The notes: generated by a model not told the origin, from the sequence alone. Shown: positions 26,900 to 37,800, counted from the stretch's first letter. The stretch: 64,000 nt of DNA from Bacillus sp. N13C7 (GCF_026790065.1 NZ_JALAMO010000005.1:1-64000); one strand, 5' to 3'. Numbers and translations are program-made.

Positions 26900-28038
26900 A
26901 TGACAACAATTAAAAAAGACGAGAAATCAGGAACTTACTATTTTGTTTATTCAGGTGGAACACATCCAATAACAAAAAAGAGGATTCAGCGTAAAAGAAA
27001 AGGGATCAAGACTTATAAAAAAGCTCAAGAGGTACTTAGACAGGTGATTCTTGAGGTTGAAGAAGAAAAGAACTACTTACCTGAGATATCTGAATCATTT
27101 GGGACGTATGCTGAATCCTGGTTAGAATCAAAAAGAGTGAAGCTTAGACCAAGTGCGTTTAACAACTATAGAGAGATACTCCAATACAATGTCCTTCCTT
27201 ATTTATCGAAATACAAATTCGATGAGACCACAGAGGATGTATTGCAGCAACACATAAACACACTCCACTTTGAGCGTAAAGTATCAGCTGACACAGTAAG
27301 AAGGGCAGTACAGGTAAACAGGAGCATATTCAAAAAGGCATCACGAAGAAGAAAAATTGATATGGCGATCTTTGATGAATTGAACTTACCAAGAGAAAAG
27401 AGCATAGTGGAGACTTGGACTCCTGAAGAGATTAAACGTTTCCTGGATACTTCAAAACTTAAACGCCCATCAAGACACTATATTGCTTATGAGATATCCA
27501 TTAAGACTGATTTGAGAATGGGTGAAGTACTGGGGTTAGAGTGGAAGAGTATTGACTGGGAAAAACGGTATATCACAATACGCCAAACACTATGCGGATA
27601 GATGATAAAGGTAACTATGGATTAGAGCCAGGAGTTAAAACAGTTAACTCATACAGAAATGTTAATATACCTGAGTCACTATGTGAAAGCTTACGGAAAC
27701 ACAAAAGGTTGGTTGAAAGGGACAAGAAAGAAGCAGGAGCAAAATACAATGATTTAGATTTAGTAGTATGTACGAAAATGGGGAATTGGCTGCCGCCTTG
27801 TAATTGGACAAGGGGATTTCACTCAATACGTAAACAGCTGGGGTTACCAAAGATTAAACCTCACGCATTAAGACACACACATGCTACGTATTTAATCAGT
27901 ATTGGAGTAAGTCCCAAAATAGTACAAGAGAGGTTAGGACATTCTGATATTAAACAAACATTAGGAACATATAGTCATGCTCTTCCGTCAATGCAATTAG
28001 AAGCAGCAGATAAGATGGATTTATTGTTAAAATCGTGA
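26900..28038 (+). pseudogene. Tyrosine integrase (ICE/phage type), frameshifted
   Basis: Two adjacent frames (26900-27601 and 27592-28038) together make one phage integrase of about 380 residues. The first has an AP2-like arm-binding domain (KDEKSGTYYFVYSGGTHP), a SAM-like core-binding domain (FGTYAESWLESKRVKLRPSAF), and the first catalytic Arg region (TDLRMGEVLGLEW). The second has HALRHTHATYL (HxxR), LGHSDIKQTLGTYSHA with the Tyr nucleophile. The break lies at about 27585-27600, where ITIRQTL should continue into MRIDDKGNYG, needing one base. The gene lies next to the right direct repeat, as expected for an integrating element. As read it is inactive. Confidence 0.85.
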
Positions 28039-28110
28039 CCTTACCTGTGACCTGATGTAATAAAAATAGCGATAAGCTATGGTGTGTAAGGGTTTGTAAT
28101 ACCTCTTTGA

Positions 28111-28232
28111 ACACGCCACATTCGTGTGCGCCGCAAAGGCATGTACATCGGCTTACACAATTCAGCTCACCGCTATATGAAAATAGCATGGCGGGTGGAG
28201 GAATGAAAGGGTTACTTTCTGTTATTGTGATT
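28111..28232. repeat. Right 122-bp direct repeat (att-like) of inserted element
   Basis: This is the partner of 23324-23443, in the same orientation, 73 bp after the integrase stop. It marks the right border of the csaA-yobN insertion. TGTGACC-like repeats lie between the integrase stop and this copy. Confidence 0.8.
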
Positions 28233-28288
28233 TAATCTGTCTATCTGATCACGATCTGACGATATAAAATTCGAGACATTAGCTTTAA

Positions 28289-28359
28289 CGAATCAAATTT
28301 ATTAATAACAACATTGATAAATGAAAAAACATGTTTTGAAATAAGATTGATCAAAACAT
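28289..28359. repeat. 71-bp direct repeat, first copy
   Basis: The sequence from CGAATCAAATTTATTAATAA to ATTGATCAAAACAT is identical to 49949-50019. Here it breaks off inside the hairpin arm AAAACATGTTTTGA/TCAAAACAT, so the terminator that is complete at 50 kb is truncated. Confidence 0.9.
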
Positions 28360-28402
28360 TATCATAATAGAGGGTATGCTTCTGAAGCAGCACAAGCTCT
28401 CT

Positions 28403-28444
28403 TAAACTTTTTTATAAAGAAGTTAACCTATTACAATATATAAA
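28403..28444. repeat. 42-bp inverted repeat of 50022-50063
   Basis: TAAACTTTTTTATAAAGAAG...ATATATAAA is the reverse complement of the sequence that follows the 71-bp repeat at 50 kb. It lies directly behind the 3' end of yobN. Confidence 0.9.
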
Positions 28445-28458
28445 GGGGTGAGCAGGCC

Positions 28459-29895
28459 CTAAGGCAAGCGATTGACATCATAAGCGGTACGAATTCCAGA
28501 TTCAATGGCGCCTTGCATCCATGCATGAGTGAGCGAGACATGTTCTCCAGCGAAATGAATTCTTCCCTCAGGGACAGGGATATAAGGATACAGCTCTAAT
28601 TCTTGTCCTGGTTCGAAAGCTGTAAAGGCCCCTGCAGAATAAGGGTTCTGACTCCAGCTAATAGAGGCGCCGGACACAAATTCAGACCATACAATATCAC
28701 CATATATTTCAGATAAATTCAGTAAAGTATACTGGATACGCTCTCCTTCTGAAAGACTATCCCACATCAGTGCCTCGTCTGCCCATGTATAACTCGCCAG
28801 AACAACAGCATGTCCGTTTGCTCCAATATCAGTGCTTGGATAATACGAAAATCGAATCGGAAGATCGGTAATAGATTTGCCGCCGCGCTGTTCGGCTTTT
28901 TCCCAAAATCTGCTTTTAAACTCTATGCCGATTTTCGTTGCACTCATATAGTTCAGTTCACGAATTGCCCTCCGTTTATAGTAGGAAAAAGAATGGAATG
29001 GTTCGATTTTCACAAATCGCAATGTTGAAAAAGGGATGGTTACAATCGCGAGATCAGCTGTGAATGTTACATGTTCCGCTGTTTGTTGATGCTGACAATG
29101 GATCGTAACGCTGTTCTCACTTTGAGAAATTTTCATCATTTTTTGATGGTATAGAATATTTGGTTTTAACTGAGGAAGAAACGCATAAGGAAGCCGATCC
29201 ATACCGCCTGTTATCTCATAGAAGTGAGAGGGTGATGTAAAAAAGATGGATTCCCGTAACGCTTCAACAAGGGACATACCCATGTACGCTTCCATATCCA
29301 AAAGGATACCAATCATATCAATCGCACCATATGAAAAGAACGTGTTTAAGAAAGAGCTTAATGAATAATTCTTGTATTGTTTTTCAACAATCCGCCAATT
29401 TCTTTCTGGATCTTGATTAATGAAATGTAATATAGGCTGCAATACAGAAAGCATTAGCTCTTCAGCCGATTTCCCTTGTTCGTTCTGGGCAACAGGGTAT
29501 CGTAATATTTGAGGATTTCGTTCAAACGTATGGAGACGTGTTTTGATTCCGTTCGCATAAATGATGTCCATGGGGGTTCTGTTGATAAATACATTTGTTG
29601 GCAGCCTGAATGTTTTGATATATTCTAAGGTTAACAAATGGTTATTCGGTATGCGCATTGGGCCAGCATTGAAATACAGTCCTTCACTAAAGGGAGATCT
29701 CAACGTGCAGACACGGCCGCCTGCTCTGCCGCTCGCTTCCAGAATGGTTACTCTGTGACCGGCCTTTTTTAGTAAGGATGCTGATACAAGCCCGGCCAAT
29801 CCAGCTCCAACAACAAGAATATGCTTTGGATGCTGAGATGCGTTAAGGCCATTTCTAATGATCTTTATCATGTCCTCATTCATGAGAGAATTCAC
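28459..29895 (-). CDS. yobN: Flavin amine/L-amino-acid oxidase YobN
   Basis: This is a 478-residue FAD-dependent amine oxidase. The dinucleotide motif is VVGAGLAGLVSASLLKKAGH; the second FAD segment GRAGGRVCTLRSPFSEGLYFNAGPMR is typical of L-amino-acid oxidases; the C terminus has GRIHFAGEHVSLTHAWMQGAIESG. It oxidises amino acids or amines to imines with H2O2 release; no secretion signal is clear. GTG 29895 is chosen because AGAGGTG lies 10 nt upstream and it gives the known YobN length; ATG 29883 is an alternative. Confidence 0.88.
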   Translation of the reverse strand: MNSLMNEDMIKIIRNGLNASQHPKHILVVGAGLAGLVSASLLKKAGHRVTILEASGRAGGRVCTLRSPFSEGLYFNAGPMRIPNNHLLTLEYIKTFRLPTNVFINRTPMDIIYANGIKTRLHTFERNPQILRYPVAQNEQGKSAEELMLSVLQPILHFINQDPERNWRIVEKQYKNYSLSSFLNTFFSYGAIDMIGILLDMEAYMGMSLVEALRESIFFTSPSHFYEITGGMDRLPYAFLPQLKPNILYHQKMMKISQSENSVTIHCQHQQTAEHVTFTADLAIVTIPFSTLRFVKIEPFHSFSYYKRRAIRELNYMSATKIGIEFKSRFWEKAEQRGGKSITDLPIRFSYYPSTDIGANGHAVVLASYTWADEALMWDSLSEGERIQYTLLNLSEIYGDIVWSEFVSGASISWSQNPYSAGAFTAFEPGQELELYPYIPVPEGRIHFAGEHVSLTHAWMQGAIESGIRTAYDVNRLP

Positions 29896-30025
29896 TTTTA
29901 GGAGGCACCTCTTTTTAGATTTTATTGCATTATATTCAGTGAAAAGGGCGCCTATCACGATCTGTTCACATCTTTTGGAATTTGAATGGACTACAAGTTA
30001 AAAGAACAATAATGGAGTGATTGAT

Positions 30026-30580
30026 TTGACTAACTTTGTTCATAAGACTGTAAACGGTTTGAAACGTCTCTTAGATGAAAAAGGAGCCATTAAATTGTTT
30101 TGTTCGGAAGGGGATATCATGGAGTTCCTTGTTACATTTTCACAGGACAAAGCAACCCTGCATGACATTCAAAGCTTTGAGGCTAAACACCAGCTTACCC
30201 TTCCAAAGGATTATCAGAAGTTCATGACACTACATAATGGTGCGAAAATTTTTCAGATTCTTGCTGATGGGGAGAATATAGGTGGGGGACTTTATTTATT
30301 TAGCCTTGAAGAGATTGAAGAAGAATTAAAATATGAGGATTTGTTTGAAGGCATCAATGGTATTCCAATTGGCCACTTATTAGAAGGTTGTCATTTGGTG
30401 ATCGACAAAGATAAATTGGATAAAGGTGATCCCAACTATCTTTTTATATTACAATTAGGAGAGTATACACCATTAAATTTAAACTTTGAGATATTTCTAG
30501 ATCGGTATATAGAATCCAATGGGGCAACTTTTTGGGAATGGCGCTACTATACCGCAGAAAATTATTATAGAACACGATAG
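30026..30580 (+). CDS. SMI1/KNR4 (SUKH) family protein, putative immunity
   Basis: This is a protein of about 184 residues with the SUKH fold: [30 protein letters not shown] is the typical N-terminal helix-strand signature, followed by [16 protein letters not shown] and the C-terminal [25 protein letters not shown] proteins neutralise polymorphic nuclease toxins. TTG 30026 has GGAG 8 nt upstream; GTG 30017 is too close to it. It lies 100 bp upstream of an LXG toxin gene with a terminator between, so it may be an orphan immunity protein or belong to that toxin. It has the same C-terminal motif (SNGA-(T/K)-(F/Y)W) as 51925-52413. Confidence 0.8.
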   Translation: MTNFVHKTVNGLKRLLDEKGAIKLFCSEGDIMEFLVTFSQDKATLHDIQSFEAKHQLTLPKDYQKFMTLHNGAKIFQILADGENIGGGLYLFSLEEIEEELKYEDLFEGINGIPIGHLLEGCHLVIDKDKLDKGDPNYLFILQLGEYTPLNLNFEIFLDRYIESNGATFWEWRYYTAENYYRTR

Positions 30581-30589
30581 CACGATGTA

Positions 30590-30620
30590 TAAGACAGTCA
30601 GATTTGGCTGTCTTTTTCTG
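30590..30620 (+). terminator. Terminator after the first SUKH gene
   Basis: AAGACAG-TCAGATTTGG-CTGTCTTTTTCTG, a 7-bp stem with a T run. Confidence 0.65.
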
Positions 30621-30656
30621 TTATTCAAATAGTTGATTGTGGTAAAATTTACATAG

Positions 30657-32396
<1,740 letters not shown>

Positions 32397-32404
32397 GTGC
32401 GGAC

Positions 32405-32902
32405 TTGAGCATTGATATGTTAATCAAGAAGATTGCTTCCACATCAGACTGTCGGCTGTTTGAAGCTGATGGTCTCCCAGTAATAGACGAGAAGCATCAA
32501 CTACCAAAAGATATTAGTGAATTTTATGAACAATGTGGTGGAGCAGTTTTATATGAAAATGCGGATTATCCAATATACATAGTAAGACCAGCTGAGTTTG
32601 AATTGGCTAATCCCATTATTGTTGGGGAGCTCTGTGAAGAAGACATTTCATCCGAGTGGTATATTGTATGCACTGATGGAAAAGGTGAATACCTAACAAT
32701 TGACTTAAACGAAGAGCGAAAAGGGAAATGCTATGACAGCTTTTTTGATCGACATGGAATAGTCGGCGAAACACAGGTGATAGCAAGTTCATTTACAGAT
32801 TTAATACAGCGACTGCTTGAGAATAAGGGTAAACATTGGTATTGGTTAAGGGATGATTATGTATCACTAGGCGATGCATATGATGGCATAGAAATTGAAT
32901 AA
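32405..32902 (+). CDS. yokJ: SUKH-type immunity protein of the LXG toxin (YokJ-like)
   Basis: This is a 165-residue acidic protein directly behind the toxin gene (8 bp), the usual place of the cognate antitoxin. SUKH features are LPKDISEFYEQCGGAVLYEN and SSEWYIVCTDGKGEYLTIDL, with a C-terminal SFTDLIQRLLENKGKHWYW. TTG 32405 is the likely start with AGGTG just upstream; ATG 32417 is an alternative. It should bind and block the toxin tip in the producing cell. Confidence 0.78.
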   Translation: MSIDMLIKKIASTSDCRLFEADGLPVIDEKHQLPKDISEFYEQCGGAVLYENADYPIYIVRPAEFELANPIIVGELCEEDISSEWYIVCTDGKGEYLTIDLNEERKGKCYDSFFDRHGIVGETQVIASSFTDLIQRLLENKGKHWYWLRDDYVSLGDAYDGIEIE

Positions 32903-32964
32903 TCTATTAAACAAAAGTATTGCAATTGTTTATTGCTAAAGATGTGCAATGCGGAGGGATTAAT

Positions 32965-33560
32965 ATGAGCTTCAATAATATCAAACAAAAGTTGAAAGAG
33001 TTTTCAATTGTTGCAAAAACAGATCCCAGAATCAATAAAAATGAACAACTCAAAGAAATTGAAATGAACATAGGAAAACAATTACCTTCTGATTATAAGG
33101 ACTTTCTGAAGAAATATGGCGGCTGTTATCTAGAAAGTACAAAACAACAGATGAAATTGAGTATGACGTTTGCTATAAACCTTTAGAGAAAGATCCTTGG
33201 ATGGGCAAGGGCGATGATACACAATTGTTAGAAGGTTTTTATGGTTTAGCGAATGATCATAACAGTCTTCAGAAAGCAATCGATACATATTCTGATCGCT
33301 TTCCTAGAAATATTATTCCTATCGCAAGCTCTGCAGGCGGGAATGAAATATGCATGGATATCGATAATGGAAAGATATTGTTTTGGGATCATGAATCAAG
33401 TCATCCTGAGAAAGACTTTTTCCTGATTGCCAACTCGTTTGAGGAGTTTATCCTAAGTTTAGTTGATGAACCAATTGAAACTGATGATAATGTTAGCGAT
33501 GTTGAAATTGAGATTTTGGACAATGATTTTGGAAAGTTGCTCTTTGGGAAGGACAACTAG
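32965..33560 (+). pseudogene. yokK: SUKH protein (YokK-like), frameshifted
   Basis: GCGGAGGG precedes ATG 32965. The first frame has the SUKH signature MNIGKQLPSDYKDFLKKYGGCYLE and then runs into a stop at 33184. A second frame, readable from EIEYDVCYKPLEKDPWMGKG onward to 33560, carries the rest: PRNIIPIASSAGGNEICMDI, ILFWDHESSHPEKDFFLIANSFEEFILSL. The shift lies at about 33140-33150 (near ACAAAACAACAG). Joined, they give one immunity-type protein of about 198 residues. As read the gene is broken. Confidence 0.8.
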
Positions 33561-33711
33561 TCTTTATTTTTTCAAAACGCTCTTCTAGGCAAAAGTAATT
33601 GCAATTGTATGAGATGTTGTAGAAGTAATTATAACCAATCCAAATAAAATAATGGTTTTATCTATAAAACAAAAGTTTTGCAAATTATTTCAATGGTTTT
33701 ACTTAATGTGT

Positions 33712-33717
33712 TATAAT
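33712..33717 (+). promoter_or_regulatory. Candidate -10 of antisense RNA SR4
   Basis: TATAAT, preceded by TG two bases upstream (GTGTTATAAT), lies at the right place to start a roughly 180-nt transcript ending at 33906. No good -35 is seen. Confidence 0.55.
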
Positions 33718-33723
33718 CAGAAC

Positions 33724-33906
33724 TGTAAGACATTTGATTGGTTATAGCGTATTTCTTTAATGAGAAATGCAAAAATAAAAAGACCAGGGTGTTGGCGCAC
33801 CCCGGCTCTGTACAAAAAGCTGCCCATCAAAGGGCTTGCTCGATGTTCAATCTGCGTAGACCTAACCCTTTAAGGTTCCTAAGCTCAAGGGGAGGTCTAT
33901 TTTTTC
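33724..33906 (+). ncRNA. SR4, antisense antitoxin RNA of bsrG
   Basis: On the plus strand a transcript from the 33712 -10 box would end at TAGACCT-N-AGGTCTATTTTTT (33857-33906), a perfect 7-bp outer stem plus T run. Its length of about 183 nt agrees with the 180-nt SR4 known from B. subtilis. It covers the bsrG stop codon and 3' region, overlapping the toxin mRNA by about 120 nt, matching the known mechanism: base pairing blocks translation and triggers RNase III decay. Confidence 0.8.
33787..33818 (-). terminator. Terminator of bsrG mRNA
   Basis: On the minus strand CCGGGGTG-CGCCAA-CACCCTGG then TCTTTTTATTTTT. With a start near 34080 this gives an mRNA of about 294 nt, the length reported for bsrG. 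Confidence 0.8.
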
Positions 33907-34013
33907 TTTTGGCTTGACGTTACAATCATCATTATATTGAAGATCAACAAGACGGTATTTAATATCAACCCGCCAAAATTGATCATAATCATTAATGATT
34001 CGTAAACAGTCAT
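33897..34013 (-). CDS. bsrG: Type I toxin peptide BsrG
   Basis: This is a 38-residue hydrophobic peptide beginning MTVYESLMIMINFGGLIL, followed by a membrane helix and ending in TSSQKKK before TAG. It matches the BsrG toxin of SPbeta as I remember it. AAAGGGGGTGGG precedes ATG 34013. The toxin inserts at the membrane and disturbs cell-envelope synthesis. The mRNA is paired with antisense SR4. A larger overlapping minus-strand frame (33862-34044) is a different phase and not real. In strain 168 this pair belongs to SPbeta; here it sits next to a yokI-yokK-like module without the phage. Confidence 0.92.
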   Translation of the reverse strand: MTVYESLMIMINFGGLILNTVLLIFNIMMIVTSSQKKK

Positions 34014-34081
34014 TTTCCCACCCCCTTTCATAGGGGATGAGCAAGACTCCCTTGAGTGAGCAAACTTAATGTACAGGAAAT

Positions 34082-34110
34082 ATTATACTATACATAAATG
34101 TCCTTGTCGT
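34082..34110 (-). promoter_or_regulatory. bsrG promoter
   Basis: On the minus strand TATAAT (34087-34082) with a weak -35 (ACGACA, 34110-34105) at 17-bp spacing; start expected near 34075-34080. Confidence 0.65.
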
Positions 34111-34243
34111 TAAAAATTCACAATAAATCGACAATATGAAAAGAACTTGCTTAATGCAGGTTCTTTTTTAATTTCAAATATTAAACAATTCCAATCGATT
34201 GACGATATTTAATATGTAAACTTGTTCCAAGAGGATTTAGGAA

Positions 34244-34710
34244 ATGAAGAAGAGAATTACGTATGTACTGCTTGCTCTTCTAGCAGTAGTAGCTTTTGCT
34301 TTCACTGATTCATCAAAAGCCAAAGCAGCAGAAGCGACACCACTTTATTATCTGCAAATTACGGGCATAACATCTGAAGGAAATGATTTTGCTTGGGATT
34401 ACATTAACTTTAACCAAACCAAAGCTCCAAGTGTTTTAAAAGGTGATAAACTTCACGTTAGGGCTCGTTTTATGGGGTATACAAAGTTCACAGTTATCAC
34501 GGGTAAAGATGGAAAAATCTGTTATATGATGGTACAGCTAGAATGTATAAATCCGATGCCATTCTTGGACAGAATAAGGTGGTTATAGGCTGGGATAAAT
34601 ATTTTGAGATTCCAATGGACGCACTTCAAGATAATTCTATACAGATTAAAGCATTAAGCTCAGGCACCACTTTTGTTTACAGCCAAAAAATTGATTTTGA
34701 AAGAGAGTGA
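34244..34710 (+). pseudogene. yolA: Secreted YolA-like protein, frameshifted
   Basis: AGGATTTAGGA precedes ATG. A signal peptide ([20 protein letters not shown], cleavage near AKAAEA) leads into a beta-rich secreted protein: [47 protein letters not shown]. At about 34510-34525 the frame changes; the correct continuation [20 protein letters not shown] to [10 protein letters not shown] runs in another phase to TGA at 34708-34710. Joined length is about 155 residues, as for YolA of SPbeta. One base change would restore it. The function of YolA is unknown. Confidence 0.8.
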
Positions 34711-35075
34711 ACCAGGTGATTAGCACTTCTAATTATGATGTAACTAAAGATCCAAAGTTCTTAGCATTTTGCAGCTTGGCTACAGAAGGATACGGGGGAA
34801 ATAACTCAGCTCCTAGTAGATCAATTGGTTTTAGTGAATTCTGTGAAAAACTTGAGAAAAATGAAGTAGTTAAACCCGAGAACAAAAAAAGCTCACTTGA
34901 CCTAAATAAGTCTTTAGACTATTGGAAATCAAGATTTAATCCAGGAGGTAATCTCTCTGCATTAGATTCACAGGTATTAGATATTATTAAAAAAGCTTAC
35001 AACTTAGGCATGGTTAACAAAAATAATATGCTGCTGCGAAACGAAGCAATTAATGCTTATAAAAATTCAATTTAA
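34707..35075 (+). CDS. Hypothetical protein downstream of yolA
   Basis: This is a 122-residue soluble protein with no signal peptide: [40 protein letters not shown] and a helical C terminus. GTG 34707 overlaps the restored yolA stop codon, giving possible coupling; GTG 34716 is an alternative. It occupies the yolB position of SPbeta, but I cannot confirm homology. A hairpin (GCCCAGC..GCTGGGC) follows. Confidence 0.55.
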   Translation: MNQVISTSNYDVTKDPKFLAFCSLATEGYGGNNSAPSRSIGFSEFCEKLEKNEVVKPENKKSSLDLNKSLDYWKSRFNPGGNLSALDSQVLDIIKKAYNLGMVNKNNMLLRNEAINAYKNSI

Positions 35076-35083
35076 ATATGAAA

Positions 35084-35112
35084 CAGTGCCCAGCTTAATA
35101 AGTGCTGGGCGT
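35084..35112. terminator. Convergent terminator
   Basis: GTGCCCAGC-TTAATAA-GTGCTGGGCGTTTT has a 7-bp GC stem between the gene ending at 35075 and the convergent yolC-like gene. Confidence 0.75.
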
Positions 35113-35113
35113 T

Positions 35114-35449
35114 TTACTTATTGAGATTATTTTCTTTCAAATATTCTTGATGTTCTTTCTCCAGCTTATCAATATCATCTTTGAATATATAAATCTTATA
35201 TTTTTCCTTTGCGTCTCTAGACAGATTATGTTCTAAATATTCACGGAGCTTTGCCTCACTTTTGGTTTGACCCATGCCAATTGTAATTGCCGGATCTGTT
35301 ATTCCAATTTGAAAACTAAATAAACCAAATTCATTCCAAGCACTTTCTAAAACTTCTTCAGGTGCTTTTTTGTTTGATTCGATTAAAGTTATACCCGACG
35401 TAATCAAAGCAGGAACTAAGATCAAATATCCGATTAACCTCTTCTTCAT
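35114..35449 (-). CDS. yolC: YolC-like exported/membrane-anchored small protein
   Basis: This is a 111-residue protein with an N-terminal hydrophobic helix (KKRLIGYLILVPALITSGITL, anchor or signal) and a charged C-terminal part (FSFQIGITDPAITIGMGQTKSEAKLREYLEH). It resembles SPbeta YolC as I remember it. GAGAGTG lies upstream of the start. Function unknown. Its convergence with the yolA unit keeps the arrangement of a prophage lysogenic-expression cluster. Confidence 0.6.
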   Translation of the reverse strand: MKKRLIGYLILVPALITSGITLIESNKKAPEEVLESAWNEFGLFSFQIGITDPAITIGMGQTKSEAKLREYLEHNLSRDAKEKYKIYIFKDDIDKLEKEHQEYLKENNLNK

Positions 35450-35779
35450 TCACCATCACACTCTCCTTCGTGGAAAAGAATCCCTCCTTTATTAATATTA
35501 CGGATATCATTATTGACCTTTATATTTATTACCAACATTCACATAGAACATTTGATCCTATTTATATCGAATAAAGAACGTTTGCTCCGTTAATATTAGA
35601 CTGATAAATGAGTGAGTCGATATGCTTAGGGATCGAGGAACAATTTTCTCCAGACTATATTATAGGAGAGTGTTTATCGTATTTGTTGATAGATACATTT
35701 TCTATATCTTTTTGTTACTTATTTATTAACAAGTCTGATATTCTAAAGTAAACAAAGTAAGCATAATAAGGAGGTTGAG
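35450..35779. other. Gene-free interval
   Basis: This A/T-rich stretch has no supported frame. AAGGAGG at 35769-35775 belongs to the decayed recombinase that follows. Confidence 0.5.
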
Positions 35780-36853
35780 ATGATTAGTGTTATCAATATT
35801 TTAAATTCAAAAGGGGAAAATAGATGGATTGTTGTAAGCAGCAATTTAAATCCCGTAATACCCGTTATGAAGTATGTTAAATATCTTGATCTCTTGGGCC
35901 GTTCTGCAAACACTTTAAAAAATGCATACCATTTAAAACTATATTGGAGCTTCTTAGAGATTAAAAACCTCAATTACGATTTAATTGATTTAAATATATT
36001 AGCCGAGCATCAGTTGGCTAAGGCATCCAAAAGGCTCAATAAATTTAACCTAAGTTAATGCGACACAAGCTAAGAGGTCAGAAAAAACAATAAACCAAAT
36101 AGTAAACTGTGTAATTGGAATTTATGATTACATGACAAGAAGAGAATATTTTGATAAGGATGTAAAATCAGCTCTCACCAAGGAAATAAAAACGAAAAAT
36201 AAAACTTATAAATCCTTCTTAGATCACATCTCCACAGATAAATCCATAAAAATGAATTTATTAAAGTAAAGCAACCTCGAAGATACATAAAAACAATTTC
36301 TAAAGAACATGTTAATACCCTACTTGCTTCTTGTTTGTAAATTAGAGATAAACCAATCATCAGGATTCTATTCGAAACTGGTCTAAGGGCAAATGAGTTA
36401 CTTAATCTAATCCTGAGTGATTTTAATGTCAGTAAATGCAGTGTTTTAGTGAGAGAATCAAATACAAAAACTGGTAAAAACAGAACAGTTTATATAACAT
36501 CGGAGACTATAAATCTTTTTCAAGATTACATTATCGACTATCATTCAGAATTTGTAGTTACAGAGCATGTATTCGTTAATCATACTGGGAAAAATAAAGG
36601 ATACAAAATGACATATTGGGGTTTAGAGTCTTTAGTAAAAAGGTTGCGACATAAAACAGGAATAGATTTTACAGCGCACATGCTAAGACATACTTTTGCT
36701 GCGAATTTAAATGATAATGGTATGAAAGCTAATTCAATTCGTGCCCTTATGGGTCATTCGCACATTGAAACGACTTTAAAAATGTATATACATCCATCAC
36801 ATGAAACAATCAGAAAAGAATGGGAGATAGTCACTAAAAAGATGGACTCGTAA
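35780..36853 (+). pseudogene. Decayed tyrosine recombinase (Tn554 TnpA-like)
   Basis: The piece 35780-36058 encodes a SAM-like N-terminal domain (VIPVMKYVKYLDLLGRSANT). The middle, in shifted frames, reads TINQIVNCVIGIYDYMTRRE and KQPRRYIKTISKEHVNTLL. From about 36350 come the catalytic parts IRILFETGLRANELLNL (Arg I), HMLRHTFAANLNDNG (HxxR) and LMGHSHIETTLKMYIH (His and Tyr). At least three interruptions are present. An N-terminal domain plus neighbouring second recombinase suggests a Tn554-type unit. Confidence 0.75.
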
Positions 36854-36879
36854 AGGAGTGGGAGATTTATTGAGGATAG

Positions 36880-37800
36880 AATAAATATCTGAACTTGTAC
36901 CGACAAAAGAATTACCGATTAAAGGTTATTGGCAAAATGATTTATGGCATGTGATCAGATGCCATTGAGTTTTAACTTCAAAAAATAAATGTTTAAATAC
37001 TAAGTATATTGATTTTACAAAGATAAAAAACGCGAACATAAAAAACGAGATGAAGTATTTCTTATCTGAATATTTAATTAACGAAGTGTGGACACCGTCT
37101 ACTCTTGCTTCAGCAAGAGCTCCGTTAATGTTTATAGGTGAATTTTTATCAAATGAATATTAGCGGTTTTGAAGATACCAGAAGAGGAGTTGAAGAGCAC
37201 ATATGGTGAAACATAAAAAAGTTCGCAACTCGGGCTATACAAGGTATACCTCTGCTCTAAATTCCTTTTTAGAATTTTTGGATGAATTTGTTTCAGTTCT
37301 TATCATTTCAATGCTTTATTTCGAAAATATCAAAAAAATTTTCCGGATGATTGGGGGAACTATAAAGAATCAAAACTTACTCATATTGTATGTATTAACG
37401 CTTTATCAATTTTAGGGTCAAAAATTATTAGCTAAGTGCATGATCGGAGAGAGTAACCAAGTTGACAGTTCAAAATTGAATAAATATCTTACTAGGATAA
37501 AAAAAGTGAATTGGTCAAACCAGGGGTAAATGAAATATTTAAAAGGACTATCAGGCTCCAAAACACTTGCAAAAGATTTAGAAGTACAAATGAATATTTA
37601 AGTATTTGTTTTCAAGTTTAGTGATAACTATGTCTATATTTAAAATTATATCTCTTTAATTATCCAGAAAGAAAAACCTTTGCACTCCATAGTCATTGTT
37701 GTTTTGATAGTAGAAGATACACATTAATGTCCCGTTAAATGTGGGGAAAAGAACTATGATTCTCTAATTAAAGCAATATACAAGAAATGGGAGGAGTAAA
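36880..37800 (+). pseudogene. Remnant of a second recombinase (Tn554 TnpB-like)
   Basis: Readable pieces in broken frames are PTKELPIKGYWQNDLWHVIRCH, IDFTKIKNANIKNEMKYFLS, NEVWTPSTLASARAPLMFIG, and further on RNSGYTRYTSALNSFLEFLDEF. Stops and shifts occur every 20-60 codons. The order behind a TnpA-like gene and the KxDF-type N terminus fit the second recombinase of Tn554-family elements. The catalytic C terminus is not recognisable. Confidence 0.5.

Noticed and set aside
33862..34044. 60-residue minus-strand frame over bsrG
   Set aside because: Different phase from the toxin peptide; the phase at 34013-33897 has the known BsrG-like sequence and a ribosome site.
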